64,000 bases of DNA from Nostoc sp. 'Peltigera membranacea cyanobiont' N6. GTDB taxonomy: Bacteria > Cyanobacteriota > Cyanobacteriia > Cyanobacteriales > Nostocaceae. The translations under genes were made by a program, and so were the position numbers. Location: positions 5,238,001 through 5,302,000 of the forward strand of contig NZ_CP026681.1 of NCBI RefSeq assembly GCF_002949735.1, given 5' to 3'. The notes under the pieces were generated by a model. The model searched no databases and was not told where the DNA came from. It saw only the letters and a program-made list of their open reading frames with translations. Position 1 is the stretch's first letter. Each line of letters begins with the position of its first letter. Positions 28,232 to 36,811 of this stretch are shown one piece after another.

Positions 28232-30347
28232 CCCACATTCCGCACTTCAATTTGAAGTACAAATTAATTACAGTTAATGAAAACGCAAAAAATTAGAATA
28301 ATTAAGAAAATAATACTCAACGAATCTGATTTTGAAAAAAAAATCAAATATAAAATATTTTCTACATCAAGTAGTTTATCTAAGCAACAAAAATTATAGG
28401 AACGATTATTTTCCCTTTGAATATTAATAAGTTGTCACTTTACTGTGTTGTTGTTTAGATTAAGAGATTAGATAGTATTTTTGACAAGACACTGGGAGAA
28501 AATTCAAAATAAAATTGCGTTCTTGGGTTAGATTAACAATTTGATTAACTCCATTCAAAGTCAAAATGTGAATCCCTTGAAAGCATTGAAATATCCATTT
28601 TAATGTGGGGCACTTCGTTAATTTACCTAGTTGATTTTTAACTCCGATATTGGCTCTTTTTAAACTATTTCTTAGTTCCCTCTGACCGAGATTATAAACT
28701 AATAAGCACAAAGACATTAAAAATAACATCGTCTCGATTCTTTCAGGATTTTCTACAAAGAAACTATCAGTGAAAAATAAAGGATTTTTCAGAAATCTAA
28801 ATCCTCTTTCGCAAGACTGTTGATTTTTATAATTTGTAATAATTTCTGATGACTTTAATTTCTCATCTTCAACTAAATTAGTTGCTAAAATAAATCTTCC
28901 AGCTTCTTTTTTTATCATTGCTATCTCTTCTAGTTTTTGATGATCCACTCCCTCGATTTTATAAATAGTCTTATTTTTCGATGTCTTGTCAATAAGTTTA
29001 GCTTCTTGAATTTCAAAGAACTTTAGTTTTTTGTTTATGCTTTTTAGTTTGTATCGAGCTTGGTCGGGATTTTGAAAATCTTCTTTTTTTAATTGGTTGA
29101 GCAGTTTTTCCACTTTATTTTTTTCTGCTTTGAGATTTTTCTCTAGCTTTTCTAAATCACTTTTTTGTCTTTTTTGACTTTCTACTATTAGCCAGATTTG
29201 TTTGATACCACCATAATTTACTATTTCTTCTTTCCACTTATATCCGTCTAAATTTAGGATTCTTCTCTTCTCTATTTCTTCGGAATCTATCTCTTCTATC
29301 TCTACCGACTGAACTAATTCCTTCGCTCTTTTTATCGTCATTGGGACTCTAGTTATCCATTTTAAATGTTCGATTAATTTGATATTTTCTTGACTATATA
29401 ATGCACTATCACAGACCATGATACTCTCAAAATTTATTTGCTTTTTAAATTCTACTAAGATTTTTCCAAAAACTGCTTTATCTGCTTCGTTCCCATCTCC
29501 AACTCTCATTAGTAATGGGATGTCTCCATCACTACTTGTTATTAAATCTAAAACGCATTGCTTTAAATCTGGTCTATGATCGCGAGAATATCCTTTAGTG
29601 ATAATTATTGGTTTTTCTTTGATTATTTCTGCTTCTTTCTCTTGTTCTTTTTCCCTTGTGTATTCTCCATGTAGATGAAATGATGTGGCATCTAAATGAG
29701 AATATTTGGTCTCTATCTTAAATTTATTTATAACTGATAAGACAATTTCTATAAATAGACTATTCAATCCATATTTATATAATTCATCCATGACTCTTCC
29801 GATTTTATCGTCATTTATATAATCACTTTTTACTCCGCAACCCAATAAGTTTTCAATTCCTTTATCTTCAAAAAATTGACTAAATAAGTATAAAGGTCTT
29901 GAGACGAATCCTAATCCATTGATTAAAATCGCTTTGACCACTGTTCCCGATGAAATTTTTTCTCTTCCATCTATGCCTAATTTGGAGTTGATTGTTTCAA
30001 CTATTCCTATTTCATCAATTAGTCCAGCTACTATTCCTAAGTGATCTAAGTTTTTAATCCCAATCTCTTTTTTTTGATAATCCATTTTTTTTGGTGAGAT
30101 TTTATTTATCAAAGTTTGATTCCTAATTCTCTCACTTTTTTTGATCGTCCTTATTTCTTTAGCAGCAAAAATACTTATCATCCCACGCTCTGTGCTTCAC
30201 TTTGTAACATCCTAAGATAACCAAATATAGCGATCGCTATAAGCATCGTCCAGCCAATAATTGTCAGTATTAATACTGAATAATATGAATCTTCTTGGTA
30301 ACTATTTTTGTCTTATTTGTAATACGTTTTGAAGTGCGGAAGATGGG
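28232..30347 (-). mobile_element. IS1634-type insertion sequence, copy A
   Basis: A 2116-bp element bounded by 19-bp inverted repeats (cccacattccgcacttcaa at the left; 17 of 19 identical at the right) and flanked by the 6-bp direct repeat ATATAA (28226-28231 and 30348-30353). It carries one transposase gene on the minus strand. The target is an immunity-like gene. The perfect target duplication and intact transposase suggest a recent insertion. Confidence 0.92.
28460..30085 (-). CDS. IS1634 family (IS4-like) transposase, copy A
   Basis: A DDE transposase of 541 aa. The start ATG 30085 (MDYQKKEIGIKNLDHLGIVA) aligns with the start of the second copy at 60024; an upstream ATG at 30181 would add 32 residues. 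Catalytic elements visible are Asp in YSHLDATSFHLHGEY, Asp in IMVCDSALYSQENI, and the IS4-type Glu with the E(6)K spacing in SCERGFRFLKNPLFF. A lysine/glutamate-rich coiled-coil insertion lies between D2 and E (KLEKNLKAEKNKVEKLLNQL). It looks complete, and it differs by roughly a third of residues from copy B. Confidence 0.92.
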   Translation of the reverse strand: MDYQKKEIGIKNLDHLGIVAGLIDEIGIVETINSKLGIDGREKISSGTVVKAILINGLGFVSRPLYLFSQFFEDKGIENLLGCGVKSDYINDDKIGRVMDELYKYGLNSLFIEIVLSVINKFKIETKYSHLDATSFHLHGEYTREKEQEKEAEIIKEKPIIITKGYSRDHRPDLKQCVLDLITSSDGDIPLLMRVGDGNEADKAVFGKILVEFKKQINFESIMVCDSALYSQENIKLIEHLKWITRVPMTIKRAKELVQSVEIEEIDSEEIEKRRILNLDGYKWKEEIVNYGGIKQIWLIVESQKRQKSDLEKLEKNLKAEKNKVEKLLNQLKKEDFQNPDQARYKLKSINKKLKFFEIQEAKLIDKTSKNKTIYKIEGVDHQKLEEIAMIKKEAGRFILATNLVEDEKLKSSEIITNYKNQQSCERGFRFLKNPLFFTDSFFVENPERIETMLFLMSLCLLVYNLGQRELRNSLKRANIGVKNQLGKLTKCPTLKWIFQCFQGIHILTLNGVNQIVNLTQERNFILNFLPVSCQKYYLIS

Positions 30348-30463
30348 ATATAACTGGATTTTCTTTAATCTTTTGGAGAAGCGTAAAAAGCTCATTCATG
30401 CCAGCAACCTCTACTTTGGTGAATGTTTAGTAATTGAATAGCCATATTGTGCTTTTATTGCAG

Positions 30464-31228
30464 TCAATCTTTCCTATCACGAGGGGGTGAATTATCTGGC
30501 AGTGGATCGGCACGAACCACATCGCTAATCCATCCATTCTCAATATTATTGTTAAAATAATTTGCATAATCATCCCATGTCATGGTATCGCCAGTTGAGG
30601 ATTCATAAACGACTCCACGAGTTTTATTATTACCATCTCCATCATTTAATTTAATCCAAAATACATAATCACCAGACGGAGGCTCGCTACCACCAAAATA
30701 ACGACCTGGATATTGATTAGCTAAACTTCTAATTGCCCCTGGTGCAGGCCGCCAACTTCGATAATGATTAGTTACAAATTTGTCGGGATAACCAGACCTC
30801 CTGTAATGCACTGTTTCGTGAAATTTATAATTATAAAGAACTGAAGATTGACCTTGTGGCCCACAAACCAAATTAAGTGGATAAAAAGAACAATATTTTT
30901 CCTTAGCTTGATTTTGAGCCTGCTTCCAAATATAAAAAGTAGCAATACCAGGTAAGCGCATATCCTCAATAACTGTAGTCCTAGCAACAGCTTCCACAGA
31001 TGAAGTAGTAGCTCCTGTACCTGTAGTTGTGCTAATCTCTGTTGTTCTGGCAGCCTCCGCAGTATGAGAGAATAAAGCCGAACCACATTCAGGTTGAACA
31101 GCACAAGCGTCTAGATATGACAGCAATGCAAATGCAGGTTGAGGTAAAATAACTTTAAATATTAAAAGTAAAATAAAAGTCCGAATTCCAATTGATTTGT
31201 AAACAGATTTCTTTATCGTTAATCGCAT
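30464..31228 (-). CDS. Secreted protein of unknown function (candidate toxin partner)
   Basis: From ATG 31228 the 254-aa product has a clear signal peptide (RTFILLLIFKVILPQPAFA, cleavage after AFA). A Thr/Ser/Ala-rich linker follows, then a Cys-containing domain with CSFYPLNLVCGPQG and aromatic, basic segments (HYRRSGYPDKFVTNHYRSW), and a hydrophilic C-terminus ending DNSPPRDRKD. A longer start at 31252 is possible. It lies directly upstream (65 bp) of the ancestral immunity-like gene on the same strand, which is the order expected of a toxin followed by its immunity genes. I recognise no nuclease or other toxin fold, so this role is inference from position only. Confidence 0.65.
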   Translation of the reverse strand: MRLTIKKSVYKSIGIRTFILLLIFKVILPQPAFALLSYLDACAVQPECGSALFSHTAEAARTTEISTTTGTGATTSSVEAVARTTVIEDMRLPGIATFYIWKQAQNQAKEKYCSFYPLNLVCGPQGQSSVLYNYKFHETVHYRRSGYPDKFVTNHYRSWRPAPGAIRSLANQYPGRYFGGSEPPSGDYVFWIKLNDGDGNNKTRGVVYESSTGDTMTWDDYANYFNNNIENGWISDVVRADPLPDNSPPRDRKD

Positions 31229-31307
31229 TAGTCTTAACTCCTGAGATACCAAGATAAAATAGGTGAACTTTACATCTAGTTTGTCTGATATAGGACTAGT
31301 ATTTGAG

Positions 31308-31470
31308 AGAGCATTTATAAAGTAAACCTTAAATTGTAGGGTGTGTTAAAGCAGCGCGTAACGCACCTGAAAATATGGTGCGTTACGGCTGAATTAGACT
31401 TTCTCAAACCCTCAAATTCTTACACAGCCGTAACACACCCTACTTCATATTTACTTTATAAATAGGCTCT
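31308..31470. mobile_element. GTAGGGTGTGTTA MITE with extended inverted repeats
   Basis: The core inverted repeats are gtagggtgtgtta (31336-31348) and its complement (31431-31443). Outside them the inverted symmetry continues (agagcatttataaagtaaa at the left and a near-complement at the right), giving about 40-bp arms. It contains an internal gcgtaacgcacc/ggtgcgttacg hairpin and no gene. Confidence 0.75.
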
Positions 31471-31487
31471 GATTTCTGAAAAGATAC

Positions 31488-31566
31488 GTAGGGTGTGTTA
31501 GCGACAGCATAACGCACAATCGTCAAGGGTTTAGTGCGTTACGAACTGCGTTCTAACACACCCTAC
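31488..31566. mobile_element. GTAGGGTGTGTTA MITE, short copy
   Basis: Perfect 13-bp ends gtagggtgtgtta and taacacaccctac enclose an internal aacgcac/gtgcgtt hairpin. It sits 18 bp after the larger copy. Partial copies with gccgtaggctaacgcac lie at 26768-26803 and 27538-27570, after each immunity-like gene. Confidence 0.75.
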
Positions 31567-31687
31567 AATACCTAGTTTTGTTCAAAAATCAAATATGATT
31601 CCTATAAGAGTTGAGAACAATGTCAGTAAAAGTACGATGATTTAGCAGTTATTTTTTATATTAAACCAATTTCAATAGGTAAAGCAA

Positions 31688-32542
31688 TTAGCTATTAACT
31701 CTTAAACTTGGCAATGGATATGATTGAGTTTGCCTAACATCGGCAAATTCACAGATTGAGTTAAATGGGCAAAAACGGCAGTGAGAACCAGGATTCGGAG
31801 GAAATATTTTACTAAAATTGTTCGTTTCTTCCTGATATTTATGCAAATCGTGCTGATGCTTGTGGGCAATATTAGCTAATTCAAATTTTAAGGATTCTAA
31901 TTCACTATTATTGATGCTAATTAACTCAGACTTCTTACATATTTCTAAATTATAAAATGATGCCACAGCTTCTCTTCCGGGGTAAAGATAACGAGCAGCT
32001 ACCAAATAAACTAATGCCTGTCGTTTGTCAAAAGCTGACTTACCAGTTTTAAAATCTAAAATATGTAAAGTGCTATCAGACTCAATAAAAACGCAGTCCA
32101 TAGCTGCATATAAGCGAAAGCAATAATCTTCTTGTTCAACTACTATCGGTTTAGGAAAACCTTCATCACCCGGAGTTAATTGGATAATATCTTTATCCAA
32201 AAGCAACGGCGCATCGTGATACTTTTTCAAAATTTGCAGCACGCGTTGCTGGACTTGATCGCTTGAATTGCCTAATTTTAGTAGCTGTGCAACTCTTTCT
32301 ACACCATCTGCTTGCTTTAACAGATGCCTGTGATGATGAAACTCATAAACGCCTTTTTGGGCGAGTATGCCAATCCTCTGGGGTGCAGTAGCTTGCGATA
32401 ACAGCGCTTTAACTTTTGGTTCGTGTTGCCGTGCTTTGATAAACCCCCGTCTCATCTGGCAATGCCAGCGTTCTTGCCCAGTTGCTGGGGCAACTAGAGA
32501 CCAAAGGTGATAACTGGCAAAAGGTCGATCGGGGGTTGACAT
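31688..32542 (-). CDS. PD-(D/E)XK nuclease with four cysteines (Cas4/AddB-like)
   Basis: A 284-aa soluble protein of the RecB/PD-(D/E)XK clan. The nuclease core is visible as the acidic residue in YAAMDCVFIESDS followed by ILDFKTGKS (D-x-K), then QALVYLVAARYLYP, the usual QxxxY helix. One cysteine near the N-terminus (RWHCQMRRGF) and a C-terminal CRFCPFNSIC (C-x2-C-x5-C) match the split 4Fe-4S arrangement of Cas4 and AddB nucleases. No CRISPR array, cas gene or helicase is nearby. It is probably an exonuclease in DNA repair or defence; the partner is unknown. It is divergent from the phosphohexomutase gene. Confidence 0.8.
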   Translation of the reverse strand: MSTPDRPFASYHLWSLVAPATGQERWHCQMRRGFIKARQHEPKVKALLSQATAPQRIGILAQKGVYEFHHHRHLLKQADGVERVAQLLKLGNSSDQVQQRVLQILKKYHDAPLLLDKDIIQLTPGDEGFPKPIVVEQEDYCFRLYAAMDCVFIESDSTLHILDFKTGKSAFDKRQALVYLVAARYLYPGREAVASFYNLEICKKSELISINNSELESLKFELANIAHKHQHDLHKYQEETNNFSKIFPPNPGSHCRFCPFNSICEFADVRQTQSYPLPSLRVNS

Positions 32543-32690
32543 TGCTCAGAAACAGTGAGAGAAGATACGGTGGGGAGAAGTTTAAGCTAAGGCTTTCTTA
32601 GAAAAAAACTTCGAGTGATAATTGCTACTACACACGCTTTGCAGGAAGCTTTTATAGTACTGATTATGTCCGCGGGAGCAAGTGGCAAAA

Positions 32691-34106
32691 ATGTCCAGCA
32701 AGATAGAATTTGGCACCGATGGATGGCGAGGGATTATTGCCGATGACTTTACTTTTCCTAATGTACGGAAAGTAACAAGGGCGATCGCCACTTATTTGGA
32801 AACAGCTTACAAAAAAGATAGACCAGTACTTGTTGCCTACGATACTCGCTTTTTAGCTGACCAGTTTGCCCAAACGGCGGCCCAAGTCCTGGCAGACTTG
32901 GGTTGGACTGTGAAAATTACCGATCGGGATTGCCCCACACCAGTAATTGCCTACAACGCCCGTCACCTAAATTCCGCAGGGGCGTTGATGTTTACTGCTA
33001 GCCATAATCCAGCACACTACTGTGGAATTAAATATATACCCGATTATGCTGGGCCTGCCACTCCAGAGATTACTGATACTATTGTGGCAAATCTAGAAAG
33101 TGCATCGGATGAGTTGCCTGGGAGCAAATCATCAGGTTCCATTTCAATTTTCGATCCCAAACCTGATTACCTGCAATTTATCTATACTCTACTTGATATA
33201 GAAAGAATCAAAAGCGCTAATTTAAAGGTAAAGTATGATGCGCTATATTCTACCTCTCGCGGCTATTTAGATGAAGTTTTACAACATAGTGGCGTTCAGC
33301 TAGAAAGTTTTCACGATTGGAGGGATGTTTTATTTGGGGGTGGAATGCCAGAACCCAAAGGAGAACAATTAGTTGAGTTAGTGAAAGCAGTAGTTCGCGA
33401 TCGCGCTGATTTGGGTTTGGCCACAGATGGAGATAGCGATCGCTTTGGTATCGTCGATGAACAAGGAACTGTCCTCACTCCCAATACTGTGCTGCTAGTT
33501 TTAGCCCGTCATTTAATCAAAAATAAAGGCAAAACTGGCGCGATCGTTCGTACTGTCGCTACAACTCACTTGCTGGATAATTTCGCTGCTAAAAATGGGC
33601 TACAAATTTACGAAACACCAGTTGGTTTTAAATACATCGGCGAAAAAATGCGCGAAACTGCTGTATTAATTGGTGGAGAAGAATCAGGTGGTTTGAGTAT
33701 TATCGGGCATATTCCCGAAAAAGACGGGGTTTTAGCCGATATGTTAGTGGCAGAAGCGATCGCTTATGAAGGCAAACCACTAAGTCAAATGGTGGCAGAA
33801 GCGATCGCCCAAGCCGATGGCCCACTTTACAACAACCGCCTAGATTTGCACCTCACAGGGGCGCACAAAACCGCCGTCATCGACTCCTTTACTAAAAATC
33901 CTCCTACAGAGGTAGCAGGAATTCAAGTCAAGGAAGTGGGACGTAAAGATGGTATTAAGCTGTATTTGGAAGAGGGTAGCTGGGTTTTACTGCGTCCTTC
34001 CGGTACAGAACCACTGGTGCGCGTCTATCTCGAAACCAACACTCCCGAAAAACTCACCAAAATTGCCCAAGAGTTAGAGAGTGTCATTGCTCAATTAGAA
34101 GCATAA
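32691..34106 (+). CDS. Phosphoglucomutase/phosphomannomutase family enzyme
   Basis: An alpha-D-phosphohexomutase of 471 aa that interconverts sugar 1- and 6-phosphates. All four signature loops are present: the phosphoserine loop TASHNP (near residue 102), the metal-binding loop DGDSDRFG (246), the sugar-binding loop GEESGG (329) and the phosphate-binding loop RPSGTEP (434). The start is ATG 32691 with a GGGAG Shine-Dalgarno about 12 nt upstream. A GTG at 32682 would add three residues but sits too close to that site. The substrate (glucose, mannose or glucosamine phosphate) cannot be settled from the loops; GEESGG favours glucose/mannose. Confidence 0.92.
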   Translation: MSSKIEFGTDGWRGIIADDFTFPNVRKVTRAIATYLETAYKKDRPVLVAYDTRFLADQFAQTAAQVLADLGWTVKITDRDCPTPVIAYNARHLNSAGALMFTASHNPAHYCGIKYIPDYAGPATPEITDTIVANLESASDELPGSKSSGSISIFDPKPDYLQFIYTLLDIERIKSANLKVKYDALYSTSRGYLDEVLQHSGVQLESFHDWRDVLFGGGMPEPKGEQLVELVKAVVRDRADLGLATDGDSDRFGIVDEQGTVLTPNTVLLVLARHLIKNKGKTGAIVRTVATTHLLDNFAAKNGLQIYETPVGFKYIGEKMRETAVLIGGEESGGLSIIGHIPEKDGVLADMLVAEAIAYEGKPLSQMVAEAIAQADGPLYNNRLDLHLTGAHKTAVIDSFTKNPPTEVAGIQVKEVGRKDGIKLYLEEGSWVLLRPSGTEPLVRVYLETNTPEKLTKIAQELESVIAQLEA

Positions 34107-34230
34107 GAAAAAGGAGTTAGGAGTTAAGAGTTGTAAATTAACAATTCTTAACTTCTAACTCCTATTAACAGTTATGAGTTCTAAATTAATAACTCCTAAC
34201 TTTCCACTCCCCACTTCAATAAAAAAAAAT

Positions 34231-34509
34231 ATGAAAACTCTCGCTCCTTTTTTTACATCTCTAGTTGTAGCGGTTTGGGTAATTGCGATCGCAATTATTT
34301 CAGTCCAAAATGCCACACCCGTATCGTTAAAATTCTTAACATTCCAATCGATTCAAATACCAATGGGTTTAGTTCTGGCTTTTAGTGCTGTTGTCGGGTT
34401 AATTGGCATGGCACTGCTGCAACCTCTCTGGGGACTTGCTGGTATTGGCCAAGGTAATTCTCGATTAGAAGAGGATGCCGAATTTTTTGTTGATGATGAA
34501 GATTTTTGA
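34231..34509 (+). CDS. lapA: LapA domain (DUF1049) membrane protein
   Basis: A 92-aa protein with two membrane helices (FFTSLVVAVWVIAIAIISVQ and MGLVLAFSAVVGLIGMALL) separated by NATPVSLKFLTFQSIQIP, the classic LapA/DUF1049 arrangement, and an acidic C-terminal tail. The family is linked to lipopolysaccharide assembly. I start at ATG 34231. The upstream ATG at 34174 would add a peptide translated from a dispersed ctcctaac repeat that fills the gap after the mutase gene. Convergent with hrcA, with a MITE between. Confidence 0.8.
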   Translation: MKTLAPFFTSLVVAVWVIAIAIISVQNATPVSLKFLTFQSIQIPMGLVLAFSAVVGLIGMALLQPLWGLAGIGQGNSRLEEDAEFFVDDEDF

Positions 34510-34593
34510 GGTTTGAAAAAACATACAAAAGTAAACCAGTTCAATACTCTTCATCTGCTAATATGCACAATTGTGTCATAAGCCAGGAATACA

Positions 34594-34719
34594 AGGGACT
34601 TCCAAAGAAAAAAATAACCAATCGCTGTGTAAGCAGTTCTTGCAGAGGGATCTTAGCTGAGGGAGTAAGAAAAATATAATCTGAATAAATTGGATAGTTT
34701 ATTTTCTGGAAGTCCCTTA
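34594..34719. mobile_element. AGGGACTTCC-type MITE between lapA and hrcA
   Basis: The left end is agggacttccaaagaaaaaa and the right end is the complement of agggacttccagaaaataaa. The interior is unrelated to those of the copies at 11391 and 14694. It lies between two convergent genes, so insertion probably cost nothing. Confidence 0.75.
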
Positions 34720-34734
34720 TCCCTGAACATTATC

Positions 34735-35886
34735 TTAAGGATTGAAATAACTGAAGGCTTCTGAGAGGTAATCAGCAGCAGATGCCACAACTGCGATCGC
34801 ACTTTCATAATCTAGTCGCGTTGGCCCCAAAACTCCCACACTTCCGACTGGTATTGAACCTCGGCGATAGGTGGAAGAAATTAAAGTACAGGTGCGAATC
34901 GGTTCTAAGGGATTTTCTGCACCAATGCGAACCGTTACCCTTGATTTCCCAGCATCCTCTGGTTCTGGTTCCTCAAATATTAATCGCCATAGTTGGTCTT
35001 GTTCTTCTTCCAGCAGGTGGATAATTGTTTGTACCTGCTGTAACTGGGAAAATTCCGGCTGGCGCAAAACTTCTGATACACCCCGAACCATAATTTGGGT
35101 TGCAGTCGGCGCAAGAGTGCGACGAGTCAATTCCGCAACTGAATTTTTCAAGAATTCCCCGTAGCGTTGGAATTCTTGATCTAGTTCGCTCCAGTTGAGG
35201 TTGGCTAATTCCAACAGACTTCGCCCCCGCAAATGGGTATTCAAAAAGTTAGAAACAATCTGCAACTCGCGATCGATTACCTCTGAATCGCGTTGTGTTT
35301 CTTCTGATATTGGCGACAAATCCATCAATTTGGAATGCGTCTCATAACCTTCGGTGACAACAATTAACATAATCTGCCCAGCTTCAATTTGCACTAATTG
35401 CAGATGTCGCAATAGCGCTGTTGTAGTTTGTGGCATAGCGATTAAGCTAATGCAACCACTCAAGGTTGCTAAAATTTGCGCGGCTCCTTGTAGTAGGGTT
35501 TCTAAACTCCGATCTTCCCACTGAAGATGCTTGTGCAGTGCTACTTCTACTTCTCGCCCTAAAGCTTCTGGACTATTTCGTGGAAGCAAGCTACGCGTAG
35601 CATCTGTCTGCGACACGCTGCGCGAACGCAGAGAAGGTGTAATTAGCTGGTCAACATAAATGCGATAGCCTGAGTCTGATGGTACTCGTCCAGCAGAAGC
35701 GTGTGGTTGGTAGAGTAATCCAGACTTTTCTAAAACGCCCATGACATTGCGAATAGTGGCTGAACTTACACCCAAGTCGTACTCTTCGACCAAAGCCTTT
35801 GAACCAACAGGCTCTGCTGTAGCAATGTAGTGACGTACCGTTGCCCAAAGTATATGCTGTTGTCGATTTGTTAACTGGACTTCCAT
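34735..35886 (-). CDS. hrcA: Heat-inducible transcription repressor HrcA
   Basis: HrcA represses groESL-type heat-shock genes by binding CIRCE and is activated by GroEL. The N-terminal winged helix has LTNRQQHILWATVRHYIATA and GVSSATIRNVMGVLEKSGLL. The GAF-like dimerisation domain includes LLRHLQLVQIEAGQIMLIVVTE, and the C-terminal signature includes SSTYRRGSIPVGSVGVLGP. The 383-aa length fits the cyanobacterial form, which carries an extended linker (about residues 85-105). No CIRCE dyad was seen in its own upstream region, so its own control is not visible here. Confidence 0.93.
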   Translation of the reverse strand: MEVQLTNRQQHILWATVRHYIATAEPVGSKALVEEYDLGVSSATIRNVMGVLEKSGLLYQPHASAGRVPSDSGYRIYVDQLITPSLRSRSVSQTDATRSLLPRNSPEALGREVEVALHKHLQWEDRSLETLLQGAAQILATLSGCISLIAMPQTTTALLRHLQLVQIEAGQIMLIVVTEGYETHSKLMDLSPISEETQRDSEVIDRELQIVSNFLNTHLRGRSLLELANLNWSELDQEFQRYGEFLKNSVAELTRRTLAPTATQIMVRGVSEVLRQPEFSQLQQVQTIIHLLEEEQDQLWRLIFEEPEPEDAGKSRVTVRIGAENPLEPIRTCTLISSTYRRGSIPVGSVGVLGPTRLDYESAIAVVASAADYLSEAFSYFNP

Positions 35887-36320
35887 AGGATATGTTTTGC
35901 TAGAGGCAAATTTTAATCAAATTCTGGAAAATTTCTGGATTTGATTGAAAAAAAAGAATATTAATAATTAATTAAGATAACAAATTATAGAATTATATTG
36001 TGATAATTAATTTTAAGGTTTACGCACAATACTTTTTAAAATTGCACTCTAAATAGAATTTAGGCTTTTGCAGCCAAAGCTGAAAGTTTGGATTTATAAC
36101 ATCCTTTATCAGCTTATTTTTGCATTATTCTACACTGATAAAAGTATTATGGGATACGTATTTTTGCGGCGATCGTAGCGAAGATTTGGGTGGAAAAGTT
36201 CCGTAAGTATGTAGCAAGTTGAGAAACTTGCTAACTTGATATAGTGATGTTTTCACAATCACAAAAGCCAGATGGAAGAGTTAATTTCCATTCCATCTGA
36301 GTAATGCACCTAAACACAAG
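35887..36320. other. Intergenic gap upstream of hrcA
   Basis: 434 bp, AT-rich near hrcA. A small caagtt-gag-aacttg dyad lies near 36208-36225. No coding frame, RNA or MITE end can be supported. Confidence 0.4.
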
Positions 36321-36653
36321 CTAATACTGGGGAATTGAATGGTCTACTAAGATGGAGTAAGCGTCAATACCGCCAGAAATATTTTGCACATTTGTAAAAC
36401 CTTGAGCAATTAACCACTGGCACATCTGGGCAGAGCGAATACCGTGGTGGCATAATACAAGGGTTTCAGCTTGGGGATTGAAGAGGGTAGGTACTTCATC
36501 TCCCCATTCGGCAAATTTACTCAAAGGTAGGTTGACAAAGCCCTCAATGCTAGCGATCGCCAATTCTTCTGGTTCTCGCACATCCACTAGCTGTATACTT
36601 CCATCACCAGAGGAAAGACGTTTTGCCAGTTCTTCTACACTAATCTGGTTCAT
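36321..36653 (-). CDS. Rhodanese-like domain protein
   Basis: A single-domain rhodanese of 110 aa. VDVREPEELAIASIEGFVNLP is the N-terminal rhodanese motif. The active-site loop with catalytic Cys is LVLCHHGIRSAQMCQWL, and GFTNVQNISGGIDAYS closes the fold. This class is thought to transfer sulfane sulfur. I start at ATG 36653 (MNQISVEELAKRL), the normal beginning for the family. The longer frame to 36743 adds 30 residues with no domain match. It is monocistronic and divergent from the DUF3352 gene. Confidence 0.88.
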   Translation of the reverse strand: MNQISVEELAKRLSSGDGSIQLVDVREPEELAIASIEGFVNLPLSKFAEWGDEVPTLFNPQAETLVLCHHGIRSAQMCQWLIAQGFTNVQNISGGIDAYSILVDHSIPQY

Positions 36654-36811
36654 GGGTTGACTAAAAAAATTCCCGATAAACAGTCCTAATCTTATTTTAT
36701 GGTGACAGAAAATCTCTGCCTTTGCATGAGTATCCATTCTCAAGAAGGCTGATAAATTCTGCTAGGCTTTCTGCTTAAATGGCTGTAAACCGTCTTTTTT
36801 AAAGGTTTAAT

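Larger units (their letters stand above)
27570..30399 (-). pseudogene. Immunity-like paralogue interrupted by an IS1634-type element
   Basis: The original gene starts at ATG 30399 (MNELFTLLQKIKENPV) and is cut at 30348 by an IS occupying 28232-30347. Removing the IS and one copy of the 6-bp duplication (ATATAA) restores an uninterrupted frame, KENPVIYIDKPSITC, that continues to the stop at 27570. This exactly parallels KENPVMYIDKPSITH in the neighbouring paralogue. The 230-aa open frame beginning at 28262 uses an ATG inside the IS end, so a truncated protein lacking about 16 native N-terminal residues might still be made. The two-repeat architecture is as in the 26812 gene. Confidence 0.85.

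Noticed and set aside
30806..30840. HETVH in the secreted protein as a zinc protease motif
   Set aside because: It matches HExxH by letters, but the surrounding alternating polar/aromatic residues do not look like a zincin helix and no third ligand is evident.
31688..32542. Calling the cysteine nuclease a true Cas4
   Set aside because: No cas1/cas2 or array nearby; only the domain type is supported.
35887..36320. CIRCE element upstream of hrcA
   Set aside because: No TTAGCACTC-N9-GAGTGCTAA dyad is present.
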